Source of the DNA: Massilia alkalitolerans DSM 17462
GTDB taxonomy: Bacteria; Pseudomonadota; Gammaproteobacteria; Burkholderiales; Burkholderiaceae_D
Direction: 5' to 3'
DNA: 64,000 nt
Assembly: GCF_000427785.1 (NCBI RefSeq)
Contig: NZ_ATYR01000002.1
Location: 79,264 to 143,263 of the forward strand
Each line of letters starts with the position of its first letter. The first letter of the stretch is position 1. Positions 1-8,101 of the stretch are shown here, piece after piece. A program made the position numbers and the translations under genes. The notes beneath the pieces were generated by a model. That model saw nothing but the letters and a program-made list of their open reading frames with translations, had not been told where the DNA came from and did no database searches.

Positions 1-674
1 GCATCACGATCGACGCCTACCGCATCGACATCGAGGACCGCATCATCCTGTCCGAGAACCTGACCCAGGCGAACGTACGCAACTACATCATCTCGCAGGG
101 GATCACGGGTGTCGGTGGCGGACGCTTCTTCATCAACGGCGTCGATACCCGCACCCAGGGCGTGGACGTGGTGGTGAGCTGGCCGATGAAGACGGCCAAC
201 GCCGGCAACTTCGACTTCACGGTGGCCGGCAATTTCACCGAAACGGAGGTGACCAAGGTGCCGGTGACGGCGCAACTGAGCGCCCTGAACCCGGCGCCGG
301 TGCTGTTCGACCGCCTGAACGTGCTGTCGCTGGAGAAGGGCCAGCCCGAGAACAAGCTGAGCGCGAACGTGAACTGGAAACTCGGCCAGTGGGGCGCGAC
401 CTTCCGCGCGACCCGCTACGGCAAAGTGCTGTCGCCGGGGACCACGGCGGCGCTGGACTTCTGGATGGATCCGAAGACCCTGGTGGACATCGAAGCGCGC
501 TATGCGTTCACGCCGAAACTGAGCCTGGCCCTGGGGGCGGACAACCTGTTCGACCAGTATCCGGAGACCCAGCCGCCGGCGCTGAACACCACGGGTAACA
601 CCCCGTTCGCGAACTATGCGCCGTTCGGGCGGGCAGGGCGCTTCATCTACGCCCGCATGAACTACGGCTTCTGA
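1..674 (+). CDS. TonB-dependent receptor, C-terminal part (truncated by window start)
   Basis: This is the 3' end of an outer-membrane TonB-dependent receptor. The reading frame is open from the first bases of the window, so the true start lies outside it. The visible part consists of alternating amphipathic beta-strands typical of the barrel. A late TBDR-type segment reads 'LSLALGADNLFDQYPE' and the protein ends 'RFIYARMNYGF', with the terminal Phe expected for recognition by the BAM complex. The substrate cannot be told from this fragment. An internal GTG at 162 is in frame but is not a gene start, because homologous barrel sequence continues upstream of it. A strong hairpin follows the stop codon. 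Confidence 0.9.
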   Translation, partial: ITIDAYRIDIEDRIILSENLTQANVRNYIISQGITGVGGGRFFINGVDTRTQGVDVVVSWPMKTANAGNFDFTVAGNFTETEVTKVPVTAQLSALNPAPVLFDRLNVLSLEKGQPENKLSANVNWKLGQWGATFRATRYGKVLSPGTTAALDFWMDPKTLVDIEARYAFTPKLSLALGADNLFDQYPETQPPALNTTGNTPFANYAPFGRAGRFIYARMNYGF

Positions 675-682
675 GCCGTGGC

Positions 683-709
683 TGGCCGGGCGGCGATGCC
701 GCCCGGCCA
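683..709. terminator. Hairpin between convergent genes
   Basis: A perfect 12-bp inverted repeat (TGGCCGGGCGGC / GCCGCCCGGCCA) with a 3-base loop lies between the stop of the TonB receptor and the stop of the convergent membrane protein gene. There is no clear T-run on either side. It is therefore a terminator-like or mRNA 3'-end hairpin rather than a textbook intrinsic terminator, and it could serve both strands. Confidence 0.6.
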
Positions 710-720
710 ATCAGGATCGA

Positions 721-1524
721 TCAGCCGACCATGGCGCCGGCACCGGCGCTCAGCATCCAGCCGTTCATCAAGAGGAACAGCATCCACAGCGCGAACAGGG
801 TCGACACACGGCGCATGTCGGCCGGGTTGTCGAACAGCGGTGCGCGCTTGTACGCCACACCCACGAAATAGGCGCCGAACACGGTCGCCATGTAGTGCAC
901 CGCGCCGAACATCTCGCCCAGCTCGCCCTTGCGGGGATGGTCGATCAGCAGGTGCGACAGGGCCACCAGCACCAGGTAGGGCACCGAGGCCGACAGCGGC
1001 GGCAGGTACAGGCCCATCTTCTCGACCCAGTCCTGCACGGCCGGCTTGAAGCGCGCCACAAGCGGCAGGATCAGGTTGTGGACCATGCCGGTGATGAAGA
1101 TCAGCTTGAGCAGCACGTTCTTGTGCAGGCTGCCGTCGCCCATCGCCAGGTTGTGGATGTTGGTCTCGCCCTGGCGGTTATTCTGCAGGAAGAATTCCGA
1201 GGACTGGATGTTCAGGATGCGCTGGAACCAGCTGATCTCTTCCATCGCCGCCAGCGCGCACAGCAGGCTCAGGCCGCCAAGGGTCAGCAATTCCATGACG
1301 CCGCGGTCGCTGCGCTTGAGGCGTTCGAAGAATGCGAAGCCGAGCAGGCCGGCCAGCGCCATGAAGCACAGGAACTGCATCCATTCGACGATGCCGTCTT
1401 CCACCAGCAGGCGGTCCATGCTGGCCGGGTTGCCTGCCAGGGCCACCGCGAGCAGCAGCACGAATGCGTTGATGACGATCCCGGTGGCGATGACGGGATG
1501 GAGATACCACTTCTTGTTTGCCAC
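721..1524 (-). CDS. Polytopic membrane protein of unknown function
   Basis: A 267-residue integral membrane protein with about seven hydrophobic segments. The first begins near residue 10, right after a short basic N-terminus. The conserved-looking central stretch 'EEISWFQRIL ... QGETNIHNLA' (roughly residues 92-128) matches a widespread uncharacterised membrane family that I recognise from this motif, but no function is known to me. The start is GTG at 1524, chosen because AAGGAG lies 8 bases upstream. That Shine-Dalgarno overlaps the stop of the preceding gene (3-base gap), implying translational coupling. It is the last gene of an operon with a second membrane protein and a sialidase-like protein. 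The charged EE/QGE/HN motif inside an otherwise hydrophobic protein hints at a catalytic or binding site, but that is inference. Confidence 0.75.
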   Translation of the reverse strand: MANKKWYLHPVIATGIVINAFVLLLAVALAGNPASMDRLLVEDGIVEWMQFLCFMALAGLLGFAFFERLKRSDRGVMELLTLGGLSLLCALAAMEEISWFQRILNIQSSEFFLQNNRQGETNIHNLAMGDGSLHKNVLLKLIFITGMVHNLILPLVARFKPAVQDWVEKMGLYLPPLSASVPYLVLVALSHLLIDHPRKGELGEMFGAVHYMATVFGAYFVGVAYKRAPLFDNPADMRRVSTLFALWMLFLLMNGWMLSAGAGAMVG

Positions 1525-1527
1525 AGA

Positions 1528-2232
1528 CTACTCCTTCATTGATGAAATCGGTTCGGCGCCGGCATGATGCAGCACCGGCAGCTCCGCTTCGGCGCTGGCC
1601 AGCGGCCCGCGCGCGCGGGCGCGCAGCAGGGCGCGCAGGGCCGCGCCAAGCAGGGTGACCAGGGCCCAGCCCCACAGCAGCGGGTCGAGCAGCGCATCCC
1701 ACAGGTTCCCGCTCGGCAGGCGCGCGAGCGAGAACAGGGCCAGGGCGCCCAGGATCGCGGCGGATTGCAGGGGGAAGCGGCCGCGCGTGGCGGCCAGCGC
1801 GCAGATGGCGGCCAGCAGCACCGCGCCCAGCGCCGCGCGCCCGCCGAAGCCGGCGTAATAATAGCCGCCCGCGATCAGGCCGAAGGCGTCGAGGTAGAGC
1901 AGCACGCCGGCCAAGGCGAGCGCTGCGGCCAGCGGAACCGGCAGGGCAGCCGGGACCGGGCCGGAAGCGCTGCGCCAGCGCGCATGGAGCTTGAGCAGGC
2001 ACAGGCCGGCCAGCAGGGCGCTCGGATACTGGAAGGCCAGGCCCAGGTGCCAGGCCGGCGAGGCCGCGCCCGGCAGGGCCATCAGCAACAGGCAGGCTGC
2101 CAGGGTCGCGCCCAGCGCGCGCCGCGGCAGGCGCCAGGCCGCGGGGCACAGGCCGACCAGGATGGCGGCCAGCACCAGTGCCCACGCCAGGCGGGCATAC
2201 ACGAATTGCAGCGAAAGATCGGGCAGGGTCAT
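1528..2232 (-). CDS. Hypothetical multi-pass membrane protein
   Basis: A 234-residue Ala/Leu-rich protein with about seven to eight predicted membrane segments and no motif that I recognise. The start at 2232 is chosen because its ATG overlaps the TGA of the upstream sialidase-like gene by one base, the usual arrangement for coupled genes. The frame is open further upstream, but that extension lies antisense-like inside the sialidase gene and is not credible. It is followed within 3 bases by the next membrane protein gene. Its only functional hint is the operon: sialidase-like protein, this protein, then the 'EEISW' membrane protein. Confidence 0.7.
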   Translation of the reverse strand: MTLPDLSLQFVYARLAWALVLAAILVGLCPAAWRLPRRALGATLAACLLLMALPGAASPAWHLGLAFQYPSALLAGLCLLKLHARWRSASGPVPAALPVPLAAALALAGVLLYLDAFGLIAGGYYYAGFGGRAALGAVLLAAICALAATRGRFPLQSAAILGALALFSLARLPSGNLWDALLDPLLWGWALVTLLGAALRALLRARARGPLASAEAELPVLHHAGAEPISSMKE

Positions 2233-3398
2233 CAGATGGTCTCTCCAATGCTGATCCGGTACCGGTGATGCGCGATCGCCTGGCGCTGGAAGGTATACGT
2301 GACGTGCAGTTCGCGGCCGACCTGCTGCATGGTGGGATAGGAGAACTCGTCGCTCTTGCCGCCGCTGGCCACGTCGGCCACGGTGCGCCAGGTGTGTCCG
2401 TCTTTCGAGAGCGACAGGCGCAGCAGGCTGCGCGAGCCGCCGCCGGGGGCGATATGGTTGTGCAGCATCAGGAATTCGCCATTGGCCAGGCGCAGCACCG
2501 CCATCGAGGTGTTCTCGTTGTTCAGGTCGAGGGCCGGCAGGTCTTCCCAGCTGGCGCCGCCGTCGCGGCTGCGGGCATGCTGCACGCGGCGCTCCTCGCT
2601 GGCGTCGCGCATCCAGGCGCGCACCTCGGTATTGGACACCGGGACGATGGCCGGCTGCAGCGTGGTGGTTCGGGTGCCGATGCGCCCCAGACCGGTGGGC
2701 TCGCCGTCCGGGCCGAAGGCCATCATCATCGGGTACTTGATGCCGATCTCGAAATACACCGGCAGCCACCAGCCGCCGTCGACCAGGCCGACCGCATTGG
2801 TGCGCACCAGCACGCTGGTATTGAACAGCGGTGACATCGGCAGCACGCGCTTCATGGCGAAGCTGGCGCCTTCATCGACGGAGACCAGGTGCGCCACGCG
2901 CGACGCCGCCCATCCGCCCAGGCCGGTGGCCACCACGTACAGGTGGATCTGGCCGTCCGGGCCGGTCCAGGCCACCGGGTTGCCGATACGGCGCACGCCG
3001 AAGCCGAGGGCCTTGCCGAGCGTTTCGCGGCTGGCCACCATCCAGGGTTCGCCCCATTTACCGTTCTGCCATTGCGAGGCATAGACCTTGACGTCCGGCC
3101 CGCTCTCGCGGCTGCCGGCCCACCAGAAGGTGATCATGCGGTCGCCGGGCAGCGTCGCCATCGCGCTGGCATGGGCCGAAGGCGTATTGCGCGGCATCGG
3201 AATCAGGGAGCGCGACAGTTCGGACAGGGCCACCCGTCCCGGCACCACGGCCTGCACCGTGGAAGGGGCGGCCGCCGCCCGGGCACGGCTCCAGCGCACC
3301 GTCTCGGCGCAGGCGATGGCGAGCACCACGGCGGCGCAGGCAATGGCGGTACGGCTGCGCGTCATCTTCATCTTGCGCGCGTGCGGGGATCGTTCCAT
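2232..3398 (-). CDS. Sialidase-like (BNR-repeat) exported protein
   Basis: A 388-residue protein with an N-terminal hydrophobic segment (about residues 13-33) acting as signal peptide or anchor, then a six-bladed propeller of the BNR/neuraminidase type. Asp-box-like repeats are visible: 'SVDEGASF', 'SRDGGASWEDL' and 'SKDGHTWRT'. The early segment 'SAHASAMATLPGDRMITFWWAGSRES' resembles the start of the BNR_2 sialidase-like fold. I cannot confirm the three Arg/Tyr/Glu residues of a true sialidase, so the glycan substrate is open. The start at 3398 is preferred over an upstream ATG because GGGAG sits about 4 bases before it. It is the first gene of an operon with two membrane proteins, so the product probably acts at the cell envelope. 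Confidence 0.75.
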   Translation of the reverse strand: MERSPHARKMKMTRSRTAIACAAVVLAIACAETVRWSRARAAAAPSTVQAVVPGRVALSELSRSLIPMPRNTPSAHASAMATLPGDRMITFWWAGSRESGPDVKVYASQWQNGKWGEPWMVASRETLGKALGFGVRRIGNPVAWTGPDGQIHLYVVATGLGGWAASRVAHLVSVDEGASFAMKRVLPMSPLFNTSVLVRTNAVGLVDGGWWLPVYFEIGIKYPMMMAFGPDGEPTGLGRIGTRTTTLQPAIVPVSNTEVRAWMRDASEERRVQHARSRDGGASWEDLPALDLNNENTSMAVLRLANGEFLMLHNHIAPGGGSRSLLRLSLSKDGHTWRTVADVASGGKSDEFSYPTMQQVGRELHVTYTFQRQAIAHHRYRISIGETI

Positions 3399-3521
3399 AC
3401 ACTCCCGGCGAGCCGGACTGGGCCGGTTCGCGACACTGGTTATCGTATTGATGAGCTGCAGGGTAAAAGCCGGCTGGGCTGTACCGAGCAAAGGCGCTAT
3501 CCTACAGGAAAGGAGGCGCTG

Positions 3522-3689
3522 GTGACATATCCCCAGGGCCATTTCGCCGGGGCCAGGCGACAATCCGGTCGACCGGCAAGCCGGTTCACGGTATCGAAAT
3601 GCGGGTTCATCGCTCCCGCCTTGCCGAGACGGCATCGGCTGGGCAGAATGCTGGTCATCCTGATAACGCATCGAAGCGAGGCCGCATGA
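3522..3689 (+). CDS. Possible 55-residue leader ORF before the LytS-type kinase
   Basis: A GTG-initiated ORF preceded by an exact AAGGAGG (3510-3516) 5 bases upstream. Its TGA overlaps the kinase ATG in the ATGA arrangement. The encoded peptide is Arg-rich and has no recognisable domain. The strong ribosome site and the coupled stop argue for a translated leader, while the composition looks like non-coding sequence. I list it as possible only. Confidence 0.3.
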   Translation: MTYPQGHFAGARRQSGRPASRFTVSKCGFIAPALPRRHRLGRMLVILITHRSEAA

Positions 3690-4792
3690 CCAGCTCCATC
3701 CTCTCCCTTGCGCCGGCACCGGCGGCCCCAGCGGACAGCTTTGGCGCCAGGCTGCTGCGCGACCTGCGGATGGCCGTCGTGTTCGGCGTGCTGGCGGCGG
3801 TGATCATCACGCTGGTGGTCGGCCGGCCCGAAACCTTGTACGAGCAGCTCGCGTATTCCTGCTTCATCTCGGTGCTGGGCTTTGCCATCGTCGACACAGT
3901 GCGCCTGCTGTTCTGGCCGGGGCCATTGCAGGTCCGGCGCCAGTGGCTGGCGCTGGCCGGCGTCGCGGCCCTGGCGGCGCCGCTGGCCCACTTCAGCGGG
4001 GTGCAGGTGATTGGCCGCCTGCTCGAGCACCATCCTCCCGACCTGGCCGGCTACGCGACGCTGCCGCGCCTCAGCCTGGCCGCCTTGACCTTCCTGCTGC
4101 TATGCGCCGGCATGGTGCTGGCGGCGCACCGCGAGGGGCTGCGGCGGGCCGAACAGGAACACCACGCGGCCCGCCTGCGCGCCGAGACCGTCGAGCGCCA
4201 GGCCCTGCAGGCACAACTGCGCCTGCTGCAGGCCCAGATCGAACCGCACATGCTGTTCAATACCCTGGCCAACCTGCAGGGACTGATCGCGATCGATCCG
4301 GACCGCGCCAATACCATGCTCGACCAGCTGATCCAGTACCTGCGCGCCACGCTGGGCGCCGCGCGCTCGGAGAGCACCACGCTGGCCGATGAATTCGCCG
4401 CCATGGACGCCTATCTCGGCCTGATGCAGGTGCGCATGGGCGAGCGCCTGGCCTACCGGCTGGAACTGCCGGCCGCGCTGCGCGGAGCGAAGCTGCCGCC
4501 GATGCTGCTGCAGCCCCTGGTCGAGAACGCGATCGTGCATGGACTCGAACCGAAGATCGAGGGCGGCGAAGTCCGGATCTCGGCCGAGGCGCGCGACGGC
4601 CTGCTCGACCTGCGCATCCTCGATACCGGCCTGGGCCTTGGCCAGTCCAGCCACGGCGGCGGCGGGGTCGGTGTCGCCACCACCCGCGAACGCCTGCGCG
4701 TGCTGTACGGCGAACGCGCCGGCGTCCTGATCACTCCGGCACAGCCGCAAGGCACCCTTGTCCGCCTTACCTTACCTTTGGAGATCGCATGA
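3686..4792 (+). CDS. LytS/YehU-type sensor histidine kinase
   Basis: A 368-residue inner-membrane kinase. About four membrane helices occupy residues 28-147, followed by a short coiled linker. The His_kinase domain has the phospho-acceptor in 'QIEPHMLFNTL' (His188; the family usually reads PHFLFN). A HATPase domain follows, with the N-box 'LVENAIVHGLEP' and the glycine-rich 'GGGGVGVATTRERL'. There is no large extracytoplasmic sensor domain, so the signal may be membrane-derived. The start at 3686 has GCGAGG upstream and lies before the first helix; an upstream in-frame ATG at 3599 would add an unconvincing basic tail. Its stop overlaps the start of the LytTR regulator by 4 bases, so the two form a two-component pair. 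Confidence 0.88.
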   Translation: MTSSILSLAPAPAAPADSFGARLLRDLRMAVVFGVLAAVIITLVVGRPETLYEQLAYSCFISVLGFAIVDTVRLLFWPGPLQVRRQWLALAGVAALAAPLAHFSGVQVIGRLLEHHPPDLAGYATLPRLSLAALTFLLLCAGMVLAAHREGLRRAEQEHHAARLRAETVERQALQAQLRLLQAQIEPHMLFNTLANLQGLIAIDPDRANTMLDQLIQYLRATLGAARSESTTLADEFAAMDAYLGLMQVRMGERLAYRLELPAALRGAKLPPMLLQPLVENAIVHGLEPKIEGGEVRISAEARDGLLDLRILDTGLGLGQSSHGGGGVGVATTRERLRVLYGERAGVLITPAQPQGTLVRLTLPLEIA

Positions 4793-5577
4793 GCATCCGC
4801 GCCCTGATTGCAGAAGACGAACCGATTCTGGCCGCGACCCTGGCCCGCCTGTTGACCAAGCTGTGGCCCGAACTGGAGATCGTCGCGACCGCCCCGAACG
4901 GCGTGGCCGCGGTGGAGCAGGCACTGGCGACCCGGCCCGAGGTGCTGTTCATGGACATCAAGATGCCCGGCCAGACCGGCATCGAGGCTGCCGAGGAACT
5001 GGCCGAGCGCTGGGAAGGCTTGGGGCCGTTCCCGCACGTCGTGTTCGTGACCGCCTACGACGATTACGCGGTACAGGCCTTCGAGCAGGCGGCGGCCGAC
5101 TATGTGCTGAAACCGGTGAACGAGGCGCGCCTGGCCCGCACGGTCGAACGCCTGCAGGGCCTGCTGGGGCGGCGCCAGGAAGAGGACGGCGATCCGCTCG
5201 CCGATCTGGTCGGCCGGCTGCAGGCCCTGATGCCGGCCGCCCCGGCGCCGGAACGCTTGACGATCGTGCGCGCGGCGGTGGGCAATATGGTGCGCATGAT
5301 TCCGGTGGCCGAGGTGGTGTACTTCCAGGCGACCGACAAGTATGTGAACGTGGTCACGGCGGAGAGCGAAGCGCTGATCCGGGTGCCGCTCAAGGAACTG
5401 CTGCCTCAGCTCGACCCGGACACGTTCCGCCAGGTCAATCGCAGCACCGTGGTGAACCTGGGCTGCGTCGCCAGCGCCGGGCGTGATTCGATGGGCAAGG
5501 TGACGCTCAACCTGCGCAACCGGCCCGAGAAGCCGCGTGTGAGTCCGGTGTACGCCCAACTGTTCCGGCAGATGTAG
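4789..5577 (+). CDS. LytTR-family response regulator
   Basis: A 262-residue regulator. The receiver domain (about residues 4-125) has the acidic pair 'AEDEP', phospho-acceptor Asp56 in 'VLFMDIKMPG', and the conserved Thr and Lys in 'VTAYDDYAV' and 'YVLKPVN'. A LytTR DNA-binding domain (about 155-260) follows, with 'VVYFQATDKYVNVVT' and 'FRQVNRSTVVNL'. The family binds pairs of direct repeats and mostly activates transcription. The ATG overlaps the kinase stop as ATGA, so translation is coupled. The target genes are not evident, although the divergent sialidase/membrane protein operon is the nearest candidate. Confidence 0.92.
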   Translation: MSIRALIAEDEPILAATLARLLTKLWPELEIVATAPNGVAAVEQALATRPEVLFMDIKMPGQTGIEAAEELAERWEGLGPFPHVVFVTAYDDYAVQAFEQAAADYVLKPVNEARLARTVERLQGLLGRRQEEDGDPLADLVGRLQALMPAAPAPERLTIVRAAVGNMVRMIPVAEVVYFQATDKYVNVVTAESEALIRVPLKELLPQLDPDTFRQVNRSTVVNLGCVASAGRDSMGKVTLNLRNRPEKPRVSPVYAQLFRQM

Positions 5578-5589
5578 GGGAATATGCCG

Positions 5590-5832
5590 TCAGGGCATGC
5601 TCAGGTCCAGGCCGAGTGTCCCGGCAAGGAAGAAGGTGGCCAGGCCCAGAATGAGGAGCAGCAGCACGAAGAGGACCGCCAGCTTGCCGGCCGCGCGCAG
5701 CACCGCGCGCTTTTCCTGCTGCTTGTCCTGATTCTTTTCTCCTTGATCGTAATGCCACTTGACGGCGTAGAACATGCCTATGCCTAACACGACAAACTTG
5801 AATACGTAGAAGACTACCGGGGTCCATTCCAT
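5590..5832 (-). CDS. Small two-helix membrane protein
   Basis: An 80-residue protein with two hydrophobic helices (about residues 5-23 and 48-70). They are separated by a very polar linker rich in Lys, Gln and Glu ('HYDQGEKNQDKQQEKR'). No family is recognised. In-frame ATGs at 5850 and 5862 are alternative starts and none has a convincing Shine-Dalgarno. I chose the start nearest the first helix. The gene is divergent from the MocR regulator at 5976 and could be its target, which is inference from position only. Confidence 0.6.
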   Translation of the reverse strand: MEWTPVVFYVFKFVVLGIGMFYAVKWHYDQGEKNQDKQQEKRAVLRAAGKLAVLFVLLLLILGLATFFLAGTLGLDLSMP

Positions 5833-5929
5833 AATTTTGAGCGGGTGCATCCGGCACTTCATTGCCGAATAGTGATGAGAGAGGAGAAAAGGTGCGGCGA
5901 CTGCCATGCAAGGATGGTGTTGCTCCACG

Positions 5930-5951
5930 TTTTGAGGCATTCTACTCAAAA
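5930..5951. promoter_or_regulatory. Inverted repeat in front of the MocR-type regulator
   Basis: TTTTGAG (5930-5936) and CTCAAAA (5945-5951) form a perfect 7-bp inverted repeat with an 8-base spacer. It ends 24 bases before the regulator start codon and lies inside the divergent intergenic region. This is a typical position for GntR/MocR autoregulation. Binding is not shown. Confidence 0.45.
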
Positions 5952-5975
5952 ACAAAATCCATACATTGAGACATA

Positions 5976-7376
5976 ATGTCCCAGTTGAGAGCCATACAAG
6001 ATGAAGATTTGCCAACCTGGCTGCCGCGCCTGGCCGGGAACAAAGGGCCACGCTTCCTGCAGATCGCGGATGCCCTGCAGGCGGCGGTGGCCGACGGATC
6101 GCTGAAACCGGGCGACCGTCTGCCTCCCCAGCGCCGGTTGGCGGCACAGCTGCACGTCGACCTGACGACGGTCACGCGCGCCTACGACGAAGCCAGACGC
6201 CGCAACTTGCTGGAAGGCCGCGGCGCGCGCGGCACGTATGTCGCGGCGCCGAAAGTCGAGTTGAACCCGATCCTCGACCTGAGCATGAATACTCCGCCAC
6301 CGCCGGATGGCGTGGACTTCGGCGACCTCTTGAAGCAAGGTTTGTCGCAAGTACTGATGCGGGCGGATAGTGCATCGCTGATGACTTACCACCTGGGCGG
6401 GGGAAGCGACTCCGACCGCAAGGCAGGCGCCGCCTGGCTCGCGCCCATGTTCGGATCCCTGGATTCCGGGCAGATCGTCGTCTGTCCGGGTGCGCAAGCC
6501 GCCATCGCCGCATTGATCCTTGCGCTGACGGAGCCTGGCGACGTCATCCTGGCAGAGCCCATGACCTATCCCGGCCTGCGCGCCGCAGCGACCCAGTTCG
6601 GCCGCCGCATCGTTGCGGTGGAAGCGGACCAACACGGGATGCTGCCCGAGATGCTCGAGGAAGCCTGCCGCCAGCACCAGCCTGGCTTGGTCTACCTCAA
6701 TCCGACCTTACAGAACCCGACCGCCGTCACCATGCCGGAAGGCCGGCGCAAGGAGCTCGCCGGCGTCGCGCAGCGCTGCGCCGTACGGATTGTCGAGGAC
6801 GATCCCTACTGGCTCCTTGCCGATGCCCCGCCGCCGCCGATCGCCACGTTTGCGCCGGAACGGGTGGTCTACATCTCGACCCTGTCGAAATGCCTGACGC
6901 CCGGTCTACGTGCCGCTTTCGTGCTGGTACGCGATCCGCAAGTGCGGGAACGCTTCCTGGCCGCGCTCAGGTCGTTTGCGCTGATGGTTGCCCCCTTGAG
7001 CGCTGCGCTGGCCACCCAGTGGATCCTCGACGGTTCGGCCGATGGTTTACTGGCAGGCGTACGGGAGGAAGCGCGCCTGCGCCACCGGATGGCGCGCGAT
7101 ATTCTTGCCGGGCGCTACAGTGGCGCCGGGGACGGCCTGCATGTATGGCTCGAACTGCCGGCGTACTGGAACTCCTCGCAGCTTGCGCGTGCGGCCGACA
7201 GCGAGGGCATCGCGGTCACGCCGGCGGAGGCATTCGCCACCGGCAGCGGATCGGTGAATGCGATCCGGATCTCCCTGGGCAGTATCCAGGACCGTGGACG
7301 CCTGCAGGCGGGGCTGCAGCGGCTGTCTCATCTGCTGGCGCGGCGGCCTGAGCCGTTCAGCGCTGCCGTGGTTTAA
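5976..7376 (+). CDS. MocR-type regulator (GntR winged helix fused to aminotransferase fold)
   Basis: A 466-residue fusion. The N-terminal GntR winged helix (about residues 27-92) shows 'LKPGDRLPPQRRLAAQL' and 'VTRAYDEARRR'. A long class I aminotransferase-like domain (about 110-460) follows, with 'VCPGAQAAIAAL', 'IVEDDPYW' and the putative PLP lysine in 'YISTLSKCLTPGLR'. Such proteins sense PLP or PLP-amine adducts and usually activate or repress a divergent gene. Here the divergent gene is a small membrane protein of unknown role. The ATG at 5976 is the first of the domain, and an inverted repeat at 5930-5951 sits just upstream. No pdxS/pdxT or GABA genes are nearby, so the regulon is unknown. 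Confidence 0.9.
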   Translation: MSQLRAIQDEDLPTWLPRLAGNKGPRFLQIADALQAAVADGSLKPGDRLPPQRRLAAQLHVDLTTVTRAYDEARRRNLLEGRGARGTYVAAPKVELNPILDLSMNTPPPPDGVDFGDLLKQGLSQVLMRADSASLMTYHLGGGSDSDRKAGAAWLAPMFGSLDSGQIVVCPGAQAAIAALILALTEPGDVILAEPMTYPGLRAAATQFGRRIVAVEADQHGMLPEMLEEACRQHQPGLVYLNPTLQNPTAVTMPEGRRKELAGVAQRCAVRIVEDDPYWLLADAPPPPIATFAPERVVYISTLSKCLTPGLRAAFVLVRDPQVRERFLAALRSFALMVAPLSAALATQWILDGSADGLLAGVREEARLRHRMARDILAGRYSGAGDGLHVWLELPAYWNSSQLARAADSEGIAVTPAEAFATGSGSVNAIRISLGSIQDRGRLQAGLQRLSHLLARRPEPFSAAVV

Positions 7377-7424
7377 TTCGATGCGCTCGCAGCCCGTGCG
7401 CGGTGTCGCGCAGTTCTATTCTGC

Positions 7425-7988
7425 CTAGGGCAGGCCAGCCCCGCGCACCCGCCCGCCGCGCGCCAGCCGCAGCATGGCGCCACACACCAGATGGACGGCA
7501 AAGGCGCAGGCCGCGATGGTCGAGGCCACCAGCACCGGCAGCACGGCGCCGAAGGTGAAGCTCATGCCCAGCGCGAAGCCGAGCACGTATTCGGCACGCC
7601 AGGCGCCCGCGCACACGGCCGCGGCAAAGGCGCCGAAGAAGATCCAGGTCACGGACGGGTGTCCGAGCGTGAAGGCCAGCGCCAAGGCCCCGGCCCACAG
7701 CAAGGCGACGGCGAAGCGGGCCCGGGCGAGGGTGCGGAAACGCTCGCGGCTACCGATTTGCACCAGGGTGGCGGCGCGGCGCTGGATGCGACCCACCAGG
7801 AACCAGACCAGCAGTGGCACGACCAGCAGCCCCCACCAATTGGAGACGGCGGGCAGTTCCGGGTTGTTCAGCAGGTGGTGGGCCGGCACGCCGCCGTGGC
7901 TGTATTCCCACCCGAGGTGGAGGATTTCTGCGGTAAATGCGGACGTGGTGAGGATGAGGCGGGACTGCAGGTCAGGACGGGCGAACAT
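7425..7988 (-). CDS. Hypothetical membrane protein
   Basis: A 187-residue protein with about four to five membrane segments: residues 46-65, 92-108, 111-130, 134-150 and 152-170. The first 40 residues contain 'LHLGWEYSHGGVPAHHLLN', a polar His/Trp-rich stretch that could bind a ligand or metal. No family is recognised. AAGGA about 9 bases before the ATG at 7988 supports the start. It stands alone, convergent with the MocR gene. Confidence 0.65.
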   Translation of the reverse strand: MFARPDLQSRLILTTSAFTAEILHLGWEYSHGGVPAHHLLNNPELPAVSNWWGLLVVPLLVWFLVGRIQRRAATLVQIGSRERFRTLARARFAVALLWAGALALAFTLGHPSVTWIFFGAFAAAVCAGAWRAEYVLGFALGMSFTFGAVLPVLVASTIAACAFAVHLVCGAMLRLARGGRVRGAGLP

Positions 7989-8101
7989 GGCACGCTTCCT
8001 TTGCGGTGGGCCTGGCGATGGACGGAAAGTCCGGCAGGCCAGTGTAGCAAGCCTGACCAGCTTGCCACAATGTCAAACGGGTAGAGTGTGGCTTGGACGA
8101 C

